DNA of 48,540 nucleotides from an uncultured Flavobacterium sp. (GTDB lineage: Bacteria; Bacteroidota; Bacteroidia; Flavobacteriales; Flavobacteriaceae), in assembly GCF_946220915.1 (NCBI RefSeq), contig NZ_CAMIHH010000014.1:1-48540 (forward strand), given 5' to 3'. The notes below the pieces were generated by a model, which made no database searches, was not told the origin of the DNA, and saw only the letters and a program-made list of their open reading frames with translations. Both the position numbers and the translations under genes were made by a program. Shown piece by piece: positions 8,890-16,793 of the stretch; position 1 is the stretch's first letter; the number at the start of each line of letters is the position of its first letter.

Positions 8890-10422
8890 ATGAAAAATAT
8901 AAATAAATTTTTACTGCTCTTTATGGTCGGCATAGTATTAATATCCTGTGATGAAGACCTGGATATCAATACCGACCCTAATTTCCCGGAAGAGATCAAC
9001 GCAGGCCTTGCGCTTACCTCTGCACAAGGAACACTTGCAGCTGTGGTTGGAGGCGAATTCATGAACCTTGGCGGCTTTTACGCACAATACCATACGCAGG
9101 CACCGAGCGCCAGCCAGTTTGAAAATATAGACTCCAATAACCTAAATACTACGTATGCCAACACACCATGGACATTGCTCTATGCAGGCGTGCTTACAGA
9201 TCTTCGCTATGTAGAGGAAGAGTCTACTGCTGTAGGCGATACAGCGACATTATTAATGGTTGAAGTATTGAGGGGATATACATTTCAATATCTTGTAGAC
9301 CTGTTTGGAGATGTACCCTATACTGAAGCGTTACAGGATGGAAATATCACACCATCTGTAACACCCGGAAATGAGATTTATGCTGATGTAATAACTAAAA
9401 TCGATGCCGCAATAGCTGCTTATCAGGCAAATCCGGTTGAATCTCAGGCAGGAATCCAAGATGTTATTTACGAAAGCAACATGAGCAAATGGATACAATT
9501 GGCCAATACATTAAAATTAAGGATGTACCTGAGGATGGCTTATACTCCAGAGGCTAATCCTACGGCTGTTACCGCACTCCTTAATGAAGGAAACTTTATT
9601 ACCGAAGATGCTATGTTTTCTGTATTCGCCATTTCGTCAAATAAAAGAAATCCGTTTTATGAAGTTTTTCTTTCGCAGACAGGTCTTGGTGATATAAATC
9701 ATGTGGCGAGTGATGCCATAAGGAATTTTTACACAGAAAACTCTGATCCGCGGCTTGAGGCTGCTTTTCGTCCGGCAACAGATGGCACCTACACATCGCT
9801 TTCACAAGGTACCGGCAATGACTTTAACAATACAGCCATTGCCTATGCCCGTCCTAATATCAGGCCTGAAACGCCCGTTTTCCTAATGACTGTATCTGAA
9901 AGCAATTTCCTTCAGGCAGAAGCGCTCATTCGCTACTCAGGAGGTGCAGGCGCAAAGGAGAAATATGATGCCGGAATTCTTGCTTCATTCGCAACATACC
10001 AGGCAAATTTCTTCAGTGACGATGATACCACAAGATCAACAGAACCAGTATGGACGGCCGCAGAGGCAACAGCTGCTGCACAAGCACTTATTATCGCCGG
10101 GGGAGCATATGAATACCAGGCGGGTAGTGGTATTGAAGAAACAATAAGACAGGTAATTATACAGAAATGGGCTGCTATGCCGTATATTAATAACGTAGAA
10201 GCTTACATAGAAGCGACACGAACAAAATTCCCTGAAGTAGTTCCTGAAGGAACTGAGAATTATGCCGACGGAAACCGTATTCCTTCAGCAATATCAGTGC
10301 TGCCAGGAACAACGATACCAAGCATACTGTTCTATCCTGATGATGAAATAACCAGAAATCCCAATATCACGCAACATTCAGCACTAACAGAAAATGTGTG
10401 GTGGGATGTTAAACCTGAATAA
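8890..10422 (+). CDS. SusD/RagB-family substrate-binding surface lipoprotein
   Basis: The 510-residue protein carries a lipoprotein signal with lipobox LISC (Cys20) followed at once by DEDLD, an acidic tract like the Bacteroidota surface-export signal. The helical TPR-like core includes YLVDLFGDVPYTEAL, typical of the SusD-like_2 group. It would cap the SusC barrel on the cell surface and bind substrate. The gene lies 11 bases after susC and 8 bases before the next lipoprotein gene, so the four are one transcription unit. Confidence 0.93.
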   Translation: MKNINKFLLLFMVGIVLISCDEDLDINTDPNFPEEINAGLALTSAQGTLAAVVGGEFMNLGGFYAQYHTQAPSASQFENIDSNNLNTTYANTPWTLLYAGVLTDLRYVEEESTAVGDTATLLMVEVLRGYTFQYLVDLFGDVPYTEALQDGNITPSVTPGNEIYADVITKIDAAIAAYQANPVESQAGIQDVIYESNMSKWIQLANTLKLRMYLRMAYTPEANPTAVTALLNEGNFITEDAMFSVFAISSNKRNPFYEVFLSQTGLGDINHVASDAIRNFYTENSDPRLEAAFRPATDGTYTSLSQGTGNDFNNTAIAYARPNIRPETPVFLMTVSESNFLQAEALIRYSGGAGAKEKYDAGILASFATYQANFFSDDDTTRSTEPVWTAAEATAAAQALIIAGGAYEYQAGSGIEETIRQVIIQKWAAMPYINNVEAYIEATRTKFPEVVPEGTENYADGNRIPSAISVLPGTTIPSILFYPDDEITRNPNITQHSALTENVWWDVKPE

Positions 10423-10430
10423 TAAAAGCT

Positions 10431-11195
10431 ATGAAAAATATATATAAAAAAGGACTGGGGCTGATCGCGATGGTAGTCGCTTTATCCTCCTGCAGTACTG
10501 AAGATGAAATATCTTCTACCGTCACTAATTATCCTATAATCACAATAACCGGCGATGGGACACTATTTGTTAATGAAGGCGAGCCATTTACAGATCCTGG
10601 CGCAATAGCAACGATAGATGGTGCAGAAGTACCTCTAAGTGTTCGTTATGTAGGAAGGTATCGCGGCAATGTATATAATGGCACCCTTGACACCAGTGTG
10701 GCCGATATATATACCGCAGAGTACTCGGCAGTAAACGAGGACGGATTTACACGTACTGCTACAAGGCAGGTAATTGTGGCTACGACAGGCGACCTGGTAA
10801 ACAGCATTGAAGGGCTTTATACATCCACAGTATTCAGGAACGGCTCGCAGGGGGCACCCGTTTCGGCTTACACTGACATTGAGTACATCTTAATCTGGAA
10901 AAACGATGACGGTTCTTATGAGGTTTCGGACTCTTTTGGCGGATGGTACCTTTTAGCAAGGGCAATTGCCGACTCTGAAACACCTGGTGGTGTAATTGTA
11001 GCCAATAACATCCCCGCCAACGACTTCAGCTTCCCGGGAACACAGACCAACCTTTATTTTGGCGGGACATCGGAAATCGTGAGCCTTGACGTAAACCCGG
11101 CAACTAAAACATTAGTGCTGACCACCTCCTGGCTTACTACCCCTCCGGTTACCAACTACACATTTGTGTCTACACTGGAACAGGTTCAATTTTAA
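10431..11195 (+). CDS. Surface lipoprotein with DUF5011/BT_2262-like Ig domain
   Basis: The 254-residue protein has lipobox LSSC (Cys21) followed by STEDE, again an acidic export-type tract. Residues about 35-117 form an Ig-like domain of the DUF5011 type: a DGTLFVNEGEPFTDPGA opening and an ATRQVIV end. The C-terminal half (about 118-254) is a beta-rich region rich in Trp, Tyr and Gly with no motif I recognise. It sits third in the SusC operon, the position of BT2262 in Bacteroides thetaiotaomicron, where such a lipoprotein forms part of the SusCD complex. A role as accessory substrate-binding protein is inferred. Confidence 0.75.
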   Translation: MKNIYKKGLGLIAMVVALSSCSTEDEISSTVTNYPIITITGDGTLFVNEGEPFTDPGAIATIDGAEVPLSVRYVGRYRGNVYNGTLDTSVADIYTAEYSAVNEDGFTRTATRQVIVATTGDLVNSIEGLYTSTVFRNGSQGAPVSAYTDIEYILIWKNDDGSYEVSDSFGGWYLLARAIADSETPGGVIVANNIPANDFSFPGTQTNLYFGGTSEIVSLDVNPATKTLVLTTSWLTTPPVTNYTFVSTLEQVQF

Positions 11196-11207
11196 AAACA
11201 AAGATTT

Positions 11208-11717
11208 ATGAAAAATATAAAATCAAATATAAAACTTATCCTGTGCGGTATCTTTGCCCTTACAGCATTCACTGCCTGCGATGAAGATGGCTATGCCGAT
11301 TATGATGCCGGGAATGCGCCGACCCAAAAACTGAATGGTGAATTCTGGATCGACATAAGCGATGCCGATGGAAATGTGTATGCTCAACATACATTACATA
11401 AGCTATACGATAATAACGGCCAACTGATGATCACGGACCGTGTAGGCTCTACGGAAACCTTTACCGGCTGGTACACCGAAGCTGTTTTAGACTTTGACCC
11501 GGCCAATCTTACCTTTAGCGCTACCAATGCCGAAAATACTTCCGACGGATCTGTTGTTACAATTACCGAAGGAAAAATATTAAAAGATGCAGGGCAGTCG
11601 GCTTCTGGTAATCCTACAGACAGCATTTATTTCAAGGCTGTGTATGATTACGACCCCGACACCGTGCTTACATTCGCCGGTACACGCCGGACAGGATTTG
11701 AAGAAGATGAACATTAA
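11208..11717 (+). CDS. Surface lipoprotein, Lipid_bd/BT2261-like
   Basis: The 169-residue product has lipobox FTAC (Cys24) followed by DEDG, so it is predicted to be lipidated and surface exposed. The mature part looks all-beta (GEFWIDISDADGNV, then a TDRVGSTETFTGWY segment) and resembles the lipocalin-like Lipid_bd family found last in SusCD operons of this type. It is the fourth and last gene, 12 bases after the DUF5011 lipoprotein and 16 bases before a strong terminator. The family name implies lipid binding, but nothing in the sequence proves a ligand. Confidence 0.6.
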   Translation: MKNIKSNIKLILCGIFALTAFTACDEDGYADYDAGNAPTQKLNGEFWIDISDADGNVYAQHTLHKLYDNNGQLMITDRVGSTETFTGWYTEAVLDFDPANLTFSATNAENTSDGSVVTITEGKILKDAGQSASGNPTDSIYFKAVYDYDPDTVLTFAGTRRTGFEEDEH

Positions 11718-11733
11718 CATTTGCAATATTGCA

Positions 11734-11765
11734 GCAAACCACCCCACAGCGGGTGGTTTTTTTAT
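11734..11765 (+). terminator. Strong intrinsic terminator of the SusC operon
   Basis: AAACCACCC (11734-11742) pairs perfectly with GGGTGGTTT (11749-11757) across a 6-base loop, and the run of Ts continues to 11761. The rlmB -7 box begins only a few bases later. Confidence 0.9.
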
Positions 11766-11772
11766 ACCTTTA
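11765..11772 (+). promoter_or_regulatory. -7 box of rlmB, probably leaderless
   Basis: TACCTTTA matches TAnnTTTG in 7 of 8 positions and ends 4 bases before the rlmB ATG at 11777. Transcription would start at or next to the start codon. Confidence 0.5.
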
Positions 11773-11776
11773 CGCC

Positions 11777-12511
11777 ATGGAAAAAGTGCACCAGATATTT
11801 GGCATAAGGGCGATCATTGAGGCCATAAACTCAGGAAAGGAAATTGACAAGGTTTTTGTGCAAAAGGATGCCCAGGGCGACCTGATGCGCGACTTGATGA
11901 AAACGCTTAAAAAAAACAACATCAATTTTTCGTACGTCCCTGTAGAGAAACTGAACCGCCTTACGCCCAATAACCACCAGGGCGCTGTGGCGAGCATTGC
12001 CCCCATTGGGTTCCATAACCTGGAAACGCTGGTAGAGACGGTGATCGAAAGCGGCAAGGTGCCTTTGTTCCTCATACTGGATCAGTTATCCGACGCGCGT
12101 AATTTTGGCGCTATTATCCGCACGGCAGAGTGTACAGGCGTTGACGGCATCATTGTACAGAAGCAGGGTTCGGCACCGGTAAACGGCGACACGGTAAAAA
12201 CTTCAGCGGGCGCGGTATTCAATGTGCCGATATGTAAAGTAGAGCACATAAAAGATGCCATTTTCCACTTGCAGGGATCGGGAATCAAGACCGTTGCCGC
12301 AACAGAAAAAACAGATGACACCATTTACGACATAGCACTAAACGAGCCGGTTGCCATCATCATGGGTTCGGAAGACAGGGGTATTAATCCGTCGGTCCTT
12401 AAGATTGTTGACGAAAGAGCAAAGCTGCCTATGTTCGGCACAATATCTTCGCTCAATGTTTCGGTTGCCTGCGGGGCATTCCTGTATGAAGCTGTAAGGC
12501 AAAGAAGTTAA
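11777..12511 (+). CDS. rlmB: 23S rRNA 2'-O-methyltransferase, TrmH/SpoU family
   Basis: The 244-residue SPOUT methyltransferase has an N-terminal SpoU substrate-binding domain (GIRAIIEAI start) and a C-terminal trefoil-knot domain. Its motifs are DARNFGAIIRTAE (motif 1), the GSED-containing IIMGSEDRGI (motif 2) and SLNVSVACGAFLYE (motif 3). It would methylate the 2'-O of G2251 in 23S rRNA from S-adenosylmethionine. The start at 11777 is preferred over an in-frame ATG at 11729, because the latter lies upstream of the SusC terminator and would translate the hairpin. It converges with the rhomboid gene. Confidence 0.9.
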   Translation: MEKVHQIFGIRAIIEAINSGKEIDKVFVQKDAQGDLMRDLMKTLKKNNINFSYVPVEKLNRLTPNNHQGAVASIAPIGFHNLETLVETVIESGKVPLFLILDQLSDARNFGAIIRTAECTGVDGIIVQKQGSAPVNGDTVKTSAGAVFNVPICKVEHIKDAIFHLQGSGIKTVAATEKTDDTIYDIALNEPVAIIMGSEDRGINPSVLKIVDERAKLPMFGTISSLNVSVACGAFLYEAVRQRS

Positions 12512-12537
12512 TTTCAGATTTTAGATTTCAGATTGAG
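12512..12537. repeat. Heptamer tandem array A (TTTYAGA)
   Basis: Three 7-base units, TTTCAGA TTTTAGA TTTCAGA, are followed by a partial unit. The array begins right after the rlmB stop and contains the last codons and stop of the convergent rhomboid gene. It is one of several period-7 arrays at gene borders in this window. Confidence 0.7.
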
Positions 12538-13333
12538 TTTCGCTCGTCCCGGATACTGCATTGCCCTTGTTATCCGGAATAATGATGTAATGAAATATTG
12601 GGCGGAAAGCCTGTGGGGATACTATCTCATAATCCACTACTTCGATATCTTCAGGCTTAGGCGGGTTTACAAAGTTGCCATTTTCATCGAAACGCTTCAT
12701 AAAGGGGTCGGCCTTAGCATCAAAATCGGGCCGTTGCCATTCGTAAAGTATTGGGGTTTTAAATTCGGGGGTTTTATATATTTTTGAAAAGAGCAGGCCC
12801 GTCACAAATCCACCGAGGTGGCCTTCCCAGGAAATGCCTTCTTCAATATCGGGAAAAATATACCAAATCATCCCGCCATAAAGCACTACTACCATAAGCG
12901 AAAGGGCAACCAGCCTGTAGTAACCCGTTTGGATGCCTTTAAAAAAAATAAAGCTTACCAATACATAGATGAGGCCGCTTGCCCCAATATGGTAAGATTC
13001 CCGCCCGATGAGCCAGGTAAAAAAACCCGACAGCACTATGCCATAAGCAATAACCTGCAATGCCTGCCGCCTGTAAAAATAACGCATGGCGGCAATGAGC
13101 ACCAGCAACGCCACCGAATTATTGTAAAGATGCTCGAGGCCGCTGTGAAGAAAAGGGCTCAGCACAATGCCGCGAAGCCCTGACCATGTGCGGGGCAAAA
13201 TCCCAAAATCATTCAGGTAAATGCTAAAGCGAACTTCCACCCAGTACACCACCCAGAGGGTAAGCACAAAATACAATGGCCAGGCTGCCACCGAAGGTGA
13301 GAACACTAAATGGTCGTCTCTGTTGTCTTTCAT
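12521..13333 (-). CDS. Rhomboid-family intramembrane serine protease
   Basis: The 270-residue membrane protein has six or more hydrophobic helices. It carries the rhomboid signature: HSGLEHLYNN in helix 2 (residues 63-72), the nucleophile in GASG (Ser119) and the partner histidine in GHLGG (His172). It would cleave substrate helices in the inner membrane. The last 70 residues are a cytoplasmic, proline-rich tail with no recognised domain. The final codons lie inside a heptamer repeat, so the extreme C terminus may vary between strains. Confidence 0.9.
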   Translation of the reverse strand: MKDNRDDHLVFSPSVAAWPLYFVLTLWVVYWVEVRFSIYLNDFGILPRTWSGLRGIVLSPFLHSGLEHLYNNSVALLVLIAAMRYFYRRQALQVIAYGIVLSGFFTWLIGRESYHIGASGLIYVLVSFIFFKGIQTGYYRLVALSLMVVVLYGGMIWYIFPDIEEGISWEGHLGGFVTGLLFSKIYKTPEFKTPILYEWQRPDFDAKADPFMKRFDENGNFVNPPKPEDIEVVDYEIVSPQAFRPIFHYIIIPDNKGNAVSGTSETQSEI

Positions 13334-13443
13334 GGCTTAGGCACGTCAAAAACATAACCAAAACCATTTTCCTGTTAAAATGTCAGATACAATTTTAACC
13401 GTTTACGGTAGGGTACACAGTAAAAAAATAAACTGATTATGCT

Positions 13444-13451
13444 TAATTTTA
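13444..13451 (+). promoter_or_regulatory. -7 box of rarA, probably leaderless
   Basis: TAATTTTA, 7 of 8 to TAnnTTTG, ends 4 bases before the ATG at 13456. No good -33 TTG is seen at standard spacing. Confidence 0.4.
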
Positions 13452-13455
13452 CAAG

Positions 13456-14733
13456 ATGGAAGCACCTTTAGCCGAACGGATTCGCCCGCAGCATTTATCA
13501 GAGTACATCAGCCAGCAGCATCTTGTCGGGCCTAATGGATCGCTCACGCACCAGATAGCGCGGGGCATCATTCCTTCGCTGATTTTGTGGGGGCCACCCG
13601 GCACCGGAAAGACCACCCTGGCACAGATCATGGCACAGGAAAGCAACAGGCCCTTTTATGTGTTGAGCGCTATCAATGCAGGTGTGAAAGATGTACGTGA
13701 AGTGATTGATAAAGCTAAGCAGAGTGGCGGCCTTTTTACTGCAAAAAACCCAATCCTTTTTATTGACGAGATACACCGTTTCAGCAAATCGCAGCAGGAT
13801 TCACTTCTGGCGGCAGTAGAGAAAGGATGGGTAACTCTGATTGGGGCCACTACTGAAAATCCAAGCTTTGAGGTAATTCCCGCTTTATTGTCAAGATGTC
13901 AGGTGTATGTGCTAAACCCTTTTACAAAGGAGGACCTGGAAGCCCTGTTGCACCGTGCGATGGATGCCGATACCTACCTGAAACAGAAAAAAATCAACTT
14001 AGAAGAGACCGAGGCTTTACTGCGCCTTTCGGGTGGTGATGGCCGGAAGCTGCTCAATATTTTTGAATTGGTTATTAATGCCAGCGAAGGCGACGACATA
14101 GCGATTACCAACGAAAGGGTAATGCAGCTTGCCCAGAAAAATACCGTGTTGTATGACAAAACGGGCGAGCAGCATTATGACATTATTTCGGCGTTCATAA
14201 AATCAATGCGGGGCAGCGACCCCAACGGAGCTGTTTATTGGCTGGCACGAATGATAGAAGGCGGCGAAGACCTTAAATTCATTGCCCGGAGGATGCTTAT
14301 CCTTGCATCCGAAGATATTGGCATTGCCAATCCCACAGCGCTCATACTGGCAAATAACGCGTTCCAGGCGGTATCGACCATCGGTTACCCGGAATCAAGG
14401 ATCATCCTGAGCCAGTGTGCCGTATACCTGGCTACATCGCCCAAGAGCAATGCTACTTACATGGCTATCGGCAAAGCCCAAAGCCTGGTTAAGCAAACCG
14501 GCGACCTCCCCGTACCATTGCACCTGCGCAACGCACCAACAAAATTAATGAAGGAACTTGGTTATGGCGACGATTATAAATATGCCCATGATTATGACAA
14601 CAACTTTGCCGAACAGGAGTTCCTGCCCGATGAAATAAGGAATACTACCTTTTATGAGCCGGGAAACAGCAGCCGGGAAAATGCCGACAGGGAGTTTTTA
14701 CGAAGGCGATGGAAAGGGAAATACGGATATTAA
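13456..14733 (+). CDS. rarA: Replication-associated recombination protein A (AAA ATPase)
   Basis: The 425-residue MgsA/RarA/WRNIP1-family ATPase acts at stalled replication forks. Walker A GPPGTGKT is at residues 46-53 and Walker B LFIDEIHR at 101-108. A GATTENPSFE sensor-1 segment and the arginine finger LLSRCQV follow. The C-terminal part (PNGAVYWLARMIEGGED, ASEDIGIANP) is the MgsA tetramerisation domain. Length is typical for the family. The gene is monocistronic and converges with the 14858-15601 gene across a long inverted repeat. Confidence 0.95.
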   Translation: MEAPLAERIRPQHLSEYISQQHLVGPNGSLTHQIARGIIPSLILWGPPGTGKTTLAQIMAQESNRPFYVLSAINAGVKDVREVIDKAKQSGGLFTAKNPILFIDEIHRFSKSQQDSLLAAVEKGWVTLIGATTENPSFEVIPALLSRCQVYVLNPFTKEDLEALLHRAMDADTYLKQKKINLEETEALLRLSGGDGRKLLNIFELVINASEGDDIAITNERVMQLAQKNTVLYDKTGEQHYDIISAFIKSMRGSDPNGAVYWLARMIEGGEDLKFIARRMLILASEDIGIANPTALILANNAFQAVSTIGYPESRIILSQCAVYLATSPKSNATYMAIGKAQSLVKQTGDLPVPLHLRNAPTKLMKELGYGDDYKYAHDYDNNFAEQEFLPDEIRNTTFYEPGNSSRENADREFLRRRWKGKYGY

Positions 14734-14734
14734 A

Positions 14735-14841
14735 AGTCATAAAGCCAAAAGTCATAAAGTCGAAGTCTTAAAGTCAAAAGTTGTAGGTCGCAAGTTCCCA
14801 GGGATAACTTTAAGGACTTTATGACTTTTGGCTTTATGACT
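14735..14841. repeat. 27-bp perfect inverted repeat with heptamer-periodic arms (array B)
   Basis: The 27 bases at 14735-14761 are the exact reverse complement of 14815-14841. A further 8-bp stem pairs 14767-14774 with 14807-14814. The arms are built of AAAGTCA-like units of 7 to 8 bases, and a third copy of CTTTATGACTAAAA runs into the stop of the leftward gene at 14858. The hairpin lies between convergent genes and is followed by A/T runs, so it may terminate both transcripts. Confidence 0.8.
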
Positions 14842-14857
14842 AAAAAAAACTTTATGA

Positions 14858-15601
14858 CTAAAATTTAATATTTAATTTTTCGGATACCAGCTTATCATCT
14901 TTGTAGTATTCAAAAAACCATTCACCTCCTTTTTTAAATACAACGCCATTTTTCCCTTCGCCCTGTGCCGTAAAATTATCCGGCTGTGAGGTACGGTACA
15001 TTTTCAGCACTACCTTAGGAGTTGTATCAACAAGCTGATACCCGTTGGCTATTGGCTGGGCGAAAAGCTGGCTTTCATTCACAACAGCGCTAACAGATGG
15101 CTGGGCGGTAGTTACACTTGCTTTTTCTGTAATTTGTATTGTTTCGACTGGCTCCGCAATTTTATTGCCGGCTGTGTACTGGTAATTTAGCGCTGATAGC
15201 GAATGCGAAGCATTTCGTAGCGCCTCTACATACGCTTTTTTAAAATCTTTTTGCTTGCTGTTCCCTTTTTCCGACTTAAATATAACCTGGCCGCTACAGT
15301 CTTTAATGGTAATGTACAAATTGGTAACAAGTAACCCAGAATCATTTACCAGGTCGCCATACAATGCCTTACACCTGTCCAGCGCAACTTCATCGGGTAA
15401 TTTTTGGTCGGCGTAAAATACAACGAACCCATATTTCTCAAAAACCATTCGGGTAAGCTCGTTCATGTTGTACTTGTTGGGTTCTTTAAAGAACTCAAAT
15501 TTTCGTGGAACGATGATGTATCTGTAATTATTCACTGCCTGCTCCTGGGCAAAGGCGCCCAGGCACGCCATTAAGGCAAATACCAAAACTATTTTTTTCA
15601 T
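14858..15601 (-). CDS. Conserved secreted protein of unknown function
   Basis: The 247-residue product starts at MKKIVLVFALMACLGAFAQ, a clear signal peptide. An ATG three codons upstream (15610) overlaps the stop of the preceding HAD gene by four bases and could also be used. The mature protein has a YRYIIVPRKFEFFKEPNKYN segment and a middle region similar in tone to DUF4468-like or stress-type periplasmic proteins, but I recognise no domain. The C-terminal 40 residues look like a small beta domain (GVVFKKGGEWFFEYYKDDKL). It is the last gene of the five-gene ABC operon, so a role in the envelope is likely. Confidence 0.7.
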   Translation of the reverse strand: MKKIVLVFALMACLGAFAQEQAVNNYRYIIVPRKFEFFKEPNKYNMNELTRMVFEKYGFVVFYADQKLPDEVALDRCKALYGDLVNDSGLLVTNLYITIKDCSGQVIFKSEKGNSKQKDFKKAYVEALRNASHSLSALNYQYTAGNKIAEPVETIQITEKASVTTAQPSVSAVVNESQLFAQPIANGYQLVDTTPKVVLKMYRTSQPDNFTAQGEGKNGVVFKKGGEWFFEYYKDDKLVSEKLNIKF

Positions 15602-15606
15602 AAATA

Positions 15607-16296
15607 TCATAATATGTTTTTGAGCTCCAAGAGGTGCCCGACCTGCCGTATGGAAGGATGCGCCTCTTTACCGGACTCATTAAAATAAATGGCATCAATG
15701 CCACAATCCAACGCACCCTGTACGTCGGCCTCAATGCAATCGCCAATCATAATGCTGTGGCATTTTTGGGCATTTGCGGCTTTGATTGCAAATTCAAATA
15801 TACCGGCATGTGGTTTTTTGGAGCCCGCCATGTCGCTATTGGTAACGGTTTCGAAATAGTGGTCCAAATTGGAATTTTTCAGTTTCCCCGCCTGTACATC
15901 ATGAAAGCCGTTGGTAATGATGTGCAGGCTGTATTTCGGTTTGAGGTAATCCAGGACTTCTATGGCCCCCTCGAAAAGGTGGTTGCTTTCGGGCAGGTAT
16001 TTGATATATTCTGCCGCAAGCGTATGGAGCAGTTCATCATTTACCCGAAAGCCTATTTGCCTGAAAGCCTCATTCAGCCTGCCGTAGCGCAGCTCTTCCT
16101 GCGAAATGTTGCCGTCGCGGAACAGCTTCCAGTAGTGCTCGTTTATAGGCACGTACAACTCGATGAACCTGCCATGGTCCATGTCCAGCCCATGCTTTTC
16201 AAATATCGTGCGGAAGGTTATGTCCGAGTTTTTCTCGAAGTCCCACAGCGTATGGTCCAGGTCGAAAAAAATATCTTTTTTACCGGAGATCCTCAT
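15607..16296 (-). CDS. HAD-superfamily phosphatase, YjjG-type nucleotidase
   Basis: The 229-residue haloacid-dehalogenase-fold hydrolase has the nucleophile motif FFDLDHTLWDF (Asp12, Asp14). Motif II is in HIITNGFHD, the lysine in MAGSKKPHAGIF, and motif IV in IMIGDCIEADVQGA. It resembles the YjjG family of pyrimidine 5'-nucleotidases that hydrolyse non-canonical nucleoside monophosphates; exact substrate is inferred. It shares one base (TAATG) with the preceding DUF3299-like gene and an ATGA with the following one, so it is translationally coupled within an operon that otherwise encodes envelope proteins, which is odd. Confidence 0.85.
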   Translation of the reverse strand: MRISGKKDIFFDLDHTLWDFEKNSDITFRTIFEKHGLDMDHGRFIELYVPINEHYWKLFRDGNISQEELRYGRLNEAFRQIGFRVNDELLHTLAAEYIKYLPESNHLFEGAIEVLDYLKPKYSLHIITNGFHDVQAGKLKNSNLDHYFETVTNSDMAGSKKPHAGIFEFAIKAANAQKCHSIMIGDCIEADVQGALDCGIDAIYFNESGKEAHPSIRQVGHLLELKNIL

Positions 16297-16793
16297 TAGT
16301 TGCCTTTAGTGATGACAGCATTCTCCACGTGGTAAATCCAGTCATCCACATCCGAATCATTATAGCGAAAAGTCCCTGTAAGCGTTACGTACTGGTCGGT
16401 TTTCAGTTTCATGTTCGGGTTTTTGAATTTGATGCCCATAATGGTTTCAGGGCCGGCCTGTCCGCAAAAGAAGCACGACGCGAATACGTTTTTGCTCAGC
16501 GCGTAGTTTTTATTGTCGATGGGAATGATAAAGCCACTCATGGTTATCTGTTTCTTATTCTTTGCTTTTAGCGAAGTATTTACCACAGGGAACATAACCC
16601 CTTCTGGATAATCCGGGCTTGGCTTTTTAATATATTTTATCTGGCCGAGAAGCTTCCATGTAAGCGTGTCGGAAACAACAGCATTAGCTGTCATTTTCTC
16701 AGTTAATACAACATCTGAAGGCGAACCTACCGATGCCAGGAAGAACCCGGAAAGGAGCAGTGTCGCAATGAAAAATGTCTTACGCATTTGCAA
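16296..16793 (-). CDS. DUF3299-like secreted protein with Cys-Phe-Phe-Cys motif
   Basis: The 165-residue product has a signal peptide (residues 1 to about 23). Its mature domain reads SGFIIPIDNKNYALS followed by FASCFFCGQAGPETIMGI, the pattern of DUF3299-family proteins, including a CxxC pair. A TGTF strand and a terminal DWIYHVENAVI complete it. Related proteins sit next to FtsX-like ABC transporters in proteobacterial zinc-linked operons of the zrg type. Here it overlaps the permease gene by 14 bases and abuts the HAD gene. A periplasmic metal-handling or thiol role is inferred; the family assignment is from the motif pattern and is moderate. Confidence 0.65.
   Translation of the reverse strand: MQMRKTFFIATLLLSGFFLASVGSPSDVVLTEKMTANAVVSDTLTWKLLGQIKYIKKPSPDYPEGVMFPVVNTSLKAKNKKQITMSGFIIPIDNKNYALSKNVFASCFFCGQAGPETIMGIKFKNPNMKLKTDQYVTLTGTFRYNDSDVDDWIYHVENAVITKGN

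Noticed and set aside
11729..11776. Longer start for rlmB
   Set aside because: It would translate the SusC terminator hairpin; the family start is at 11777 after a -7 box.
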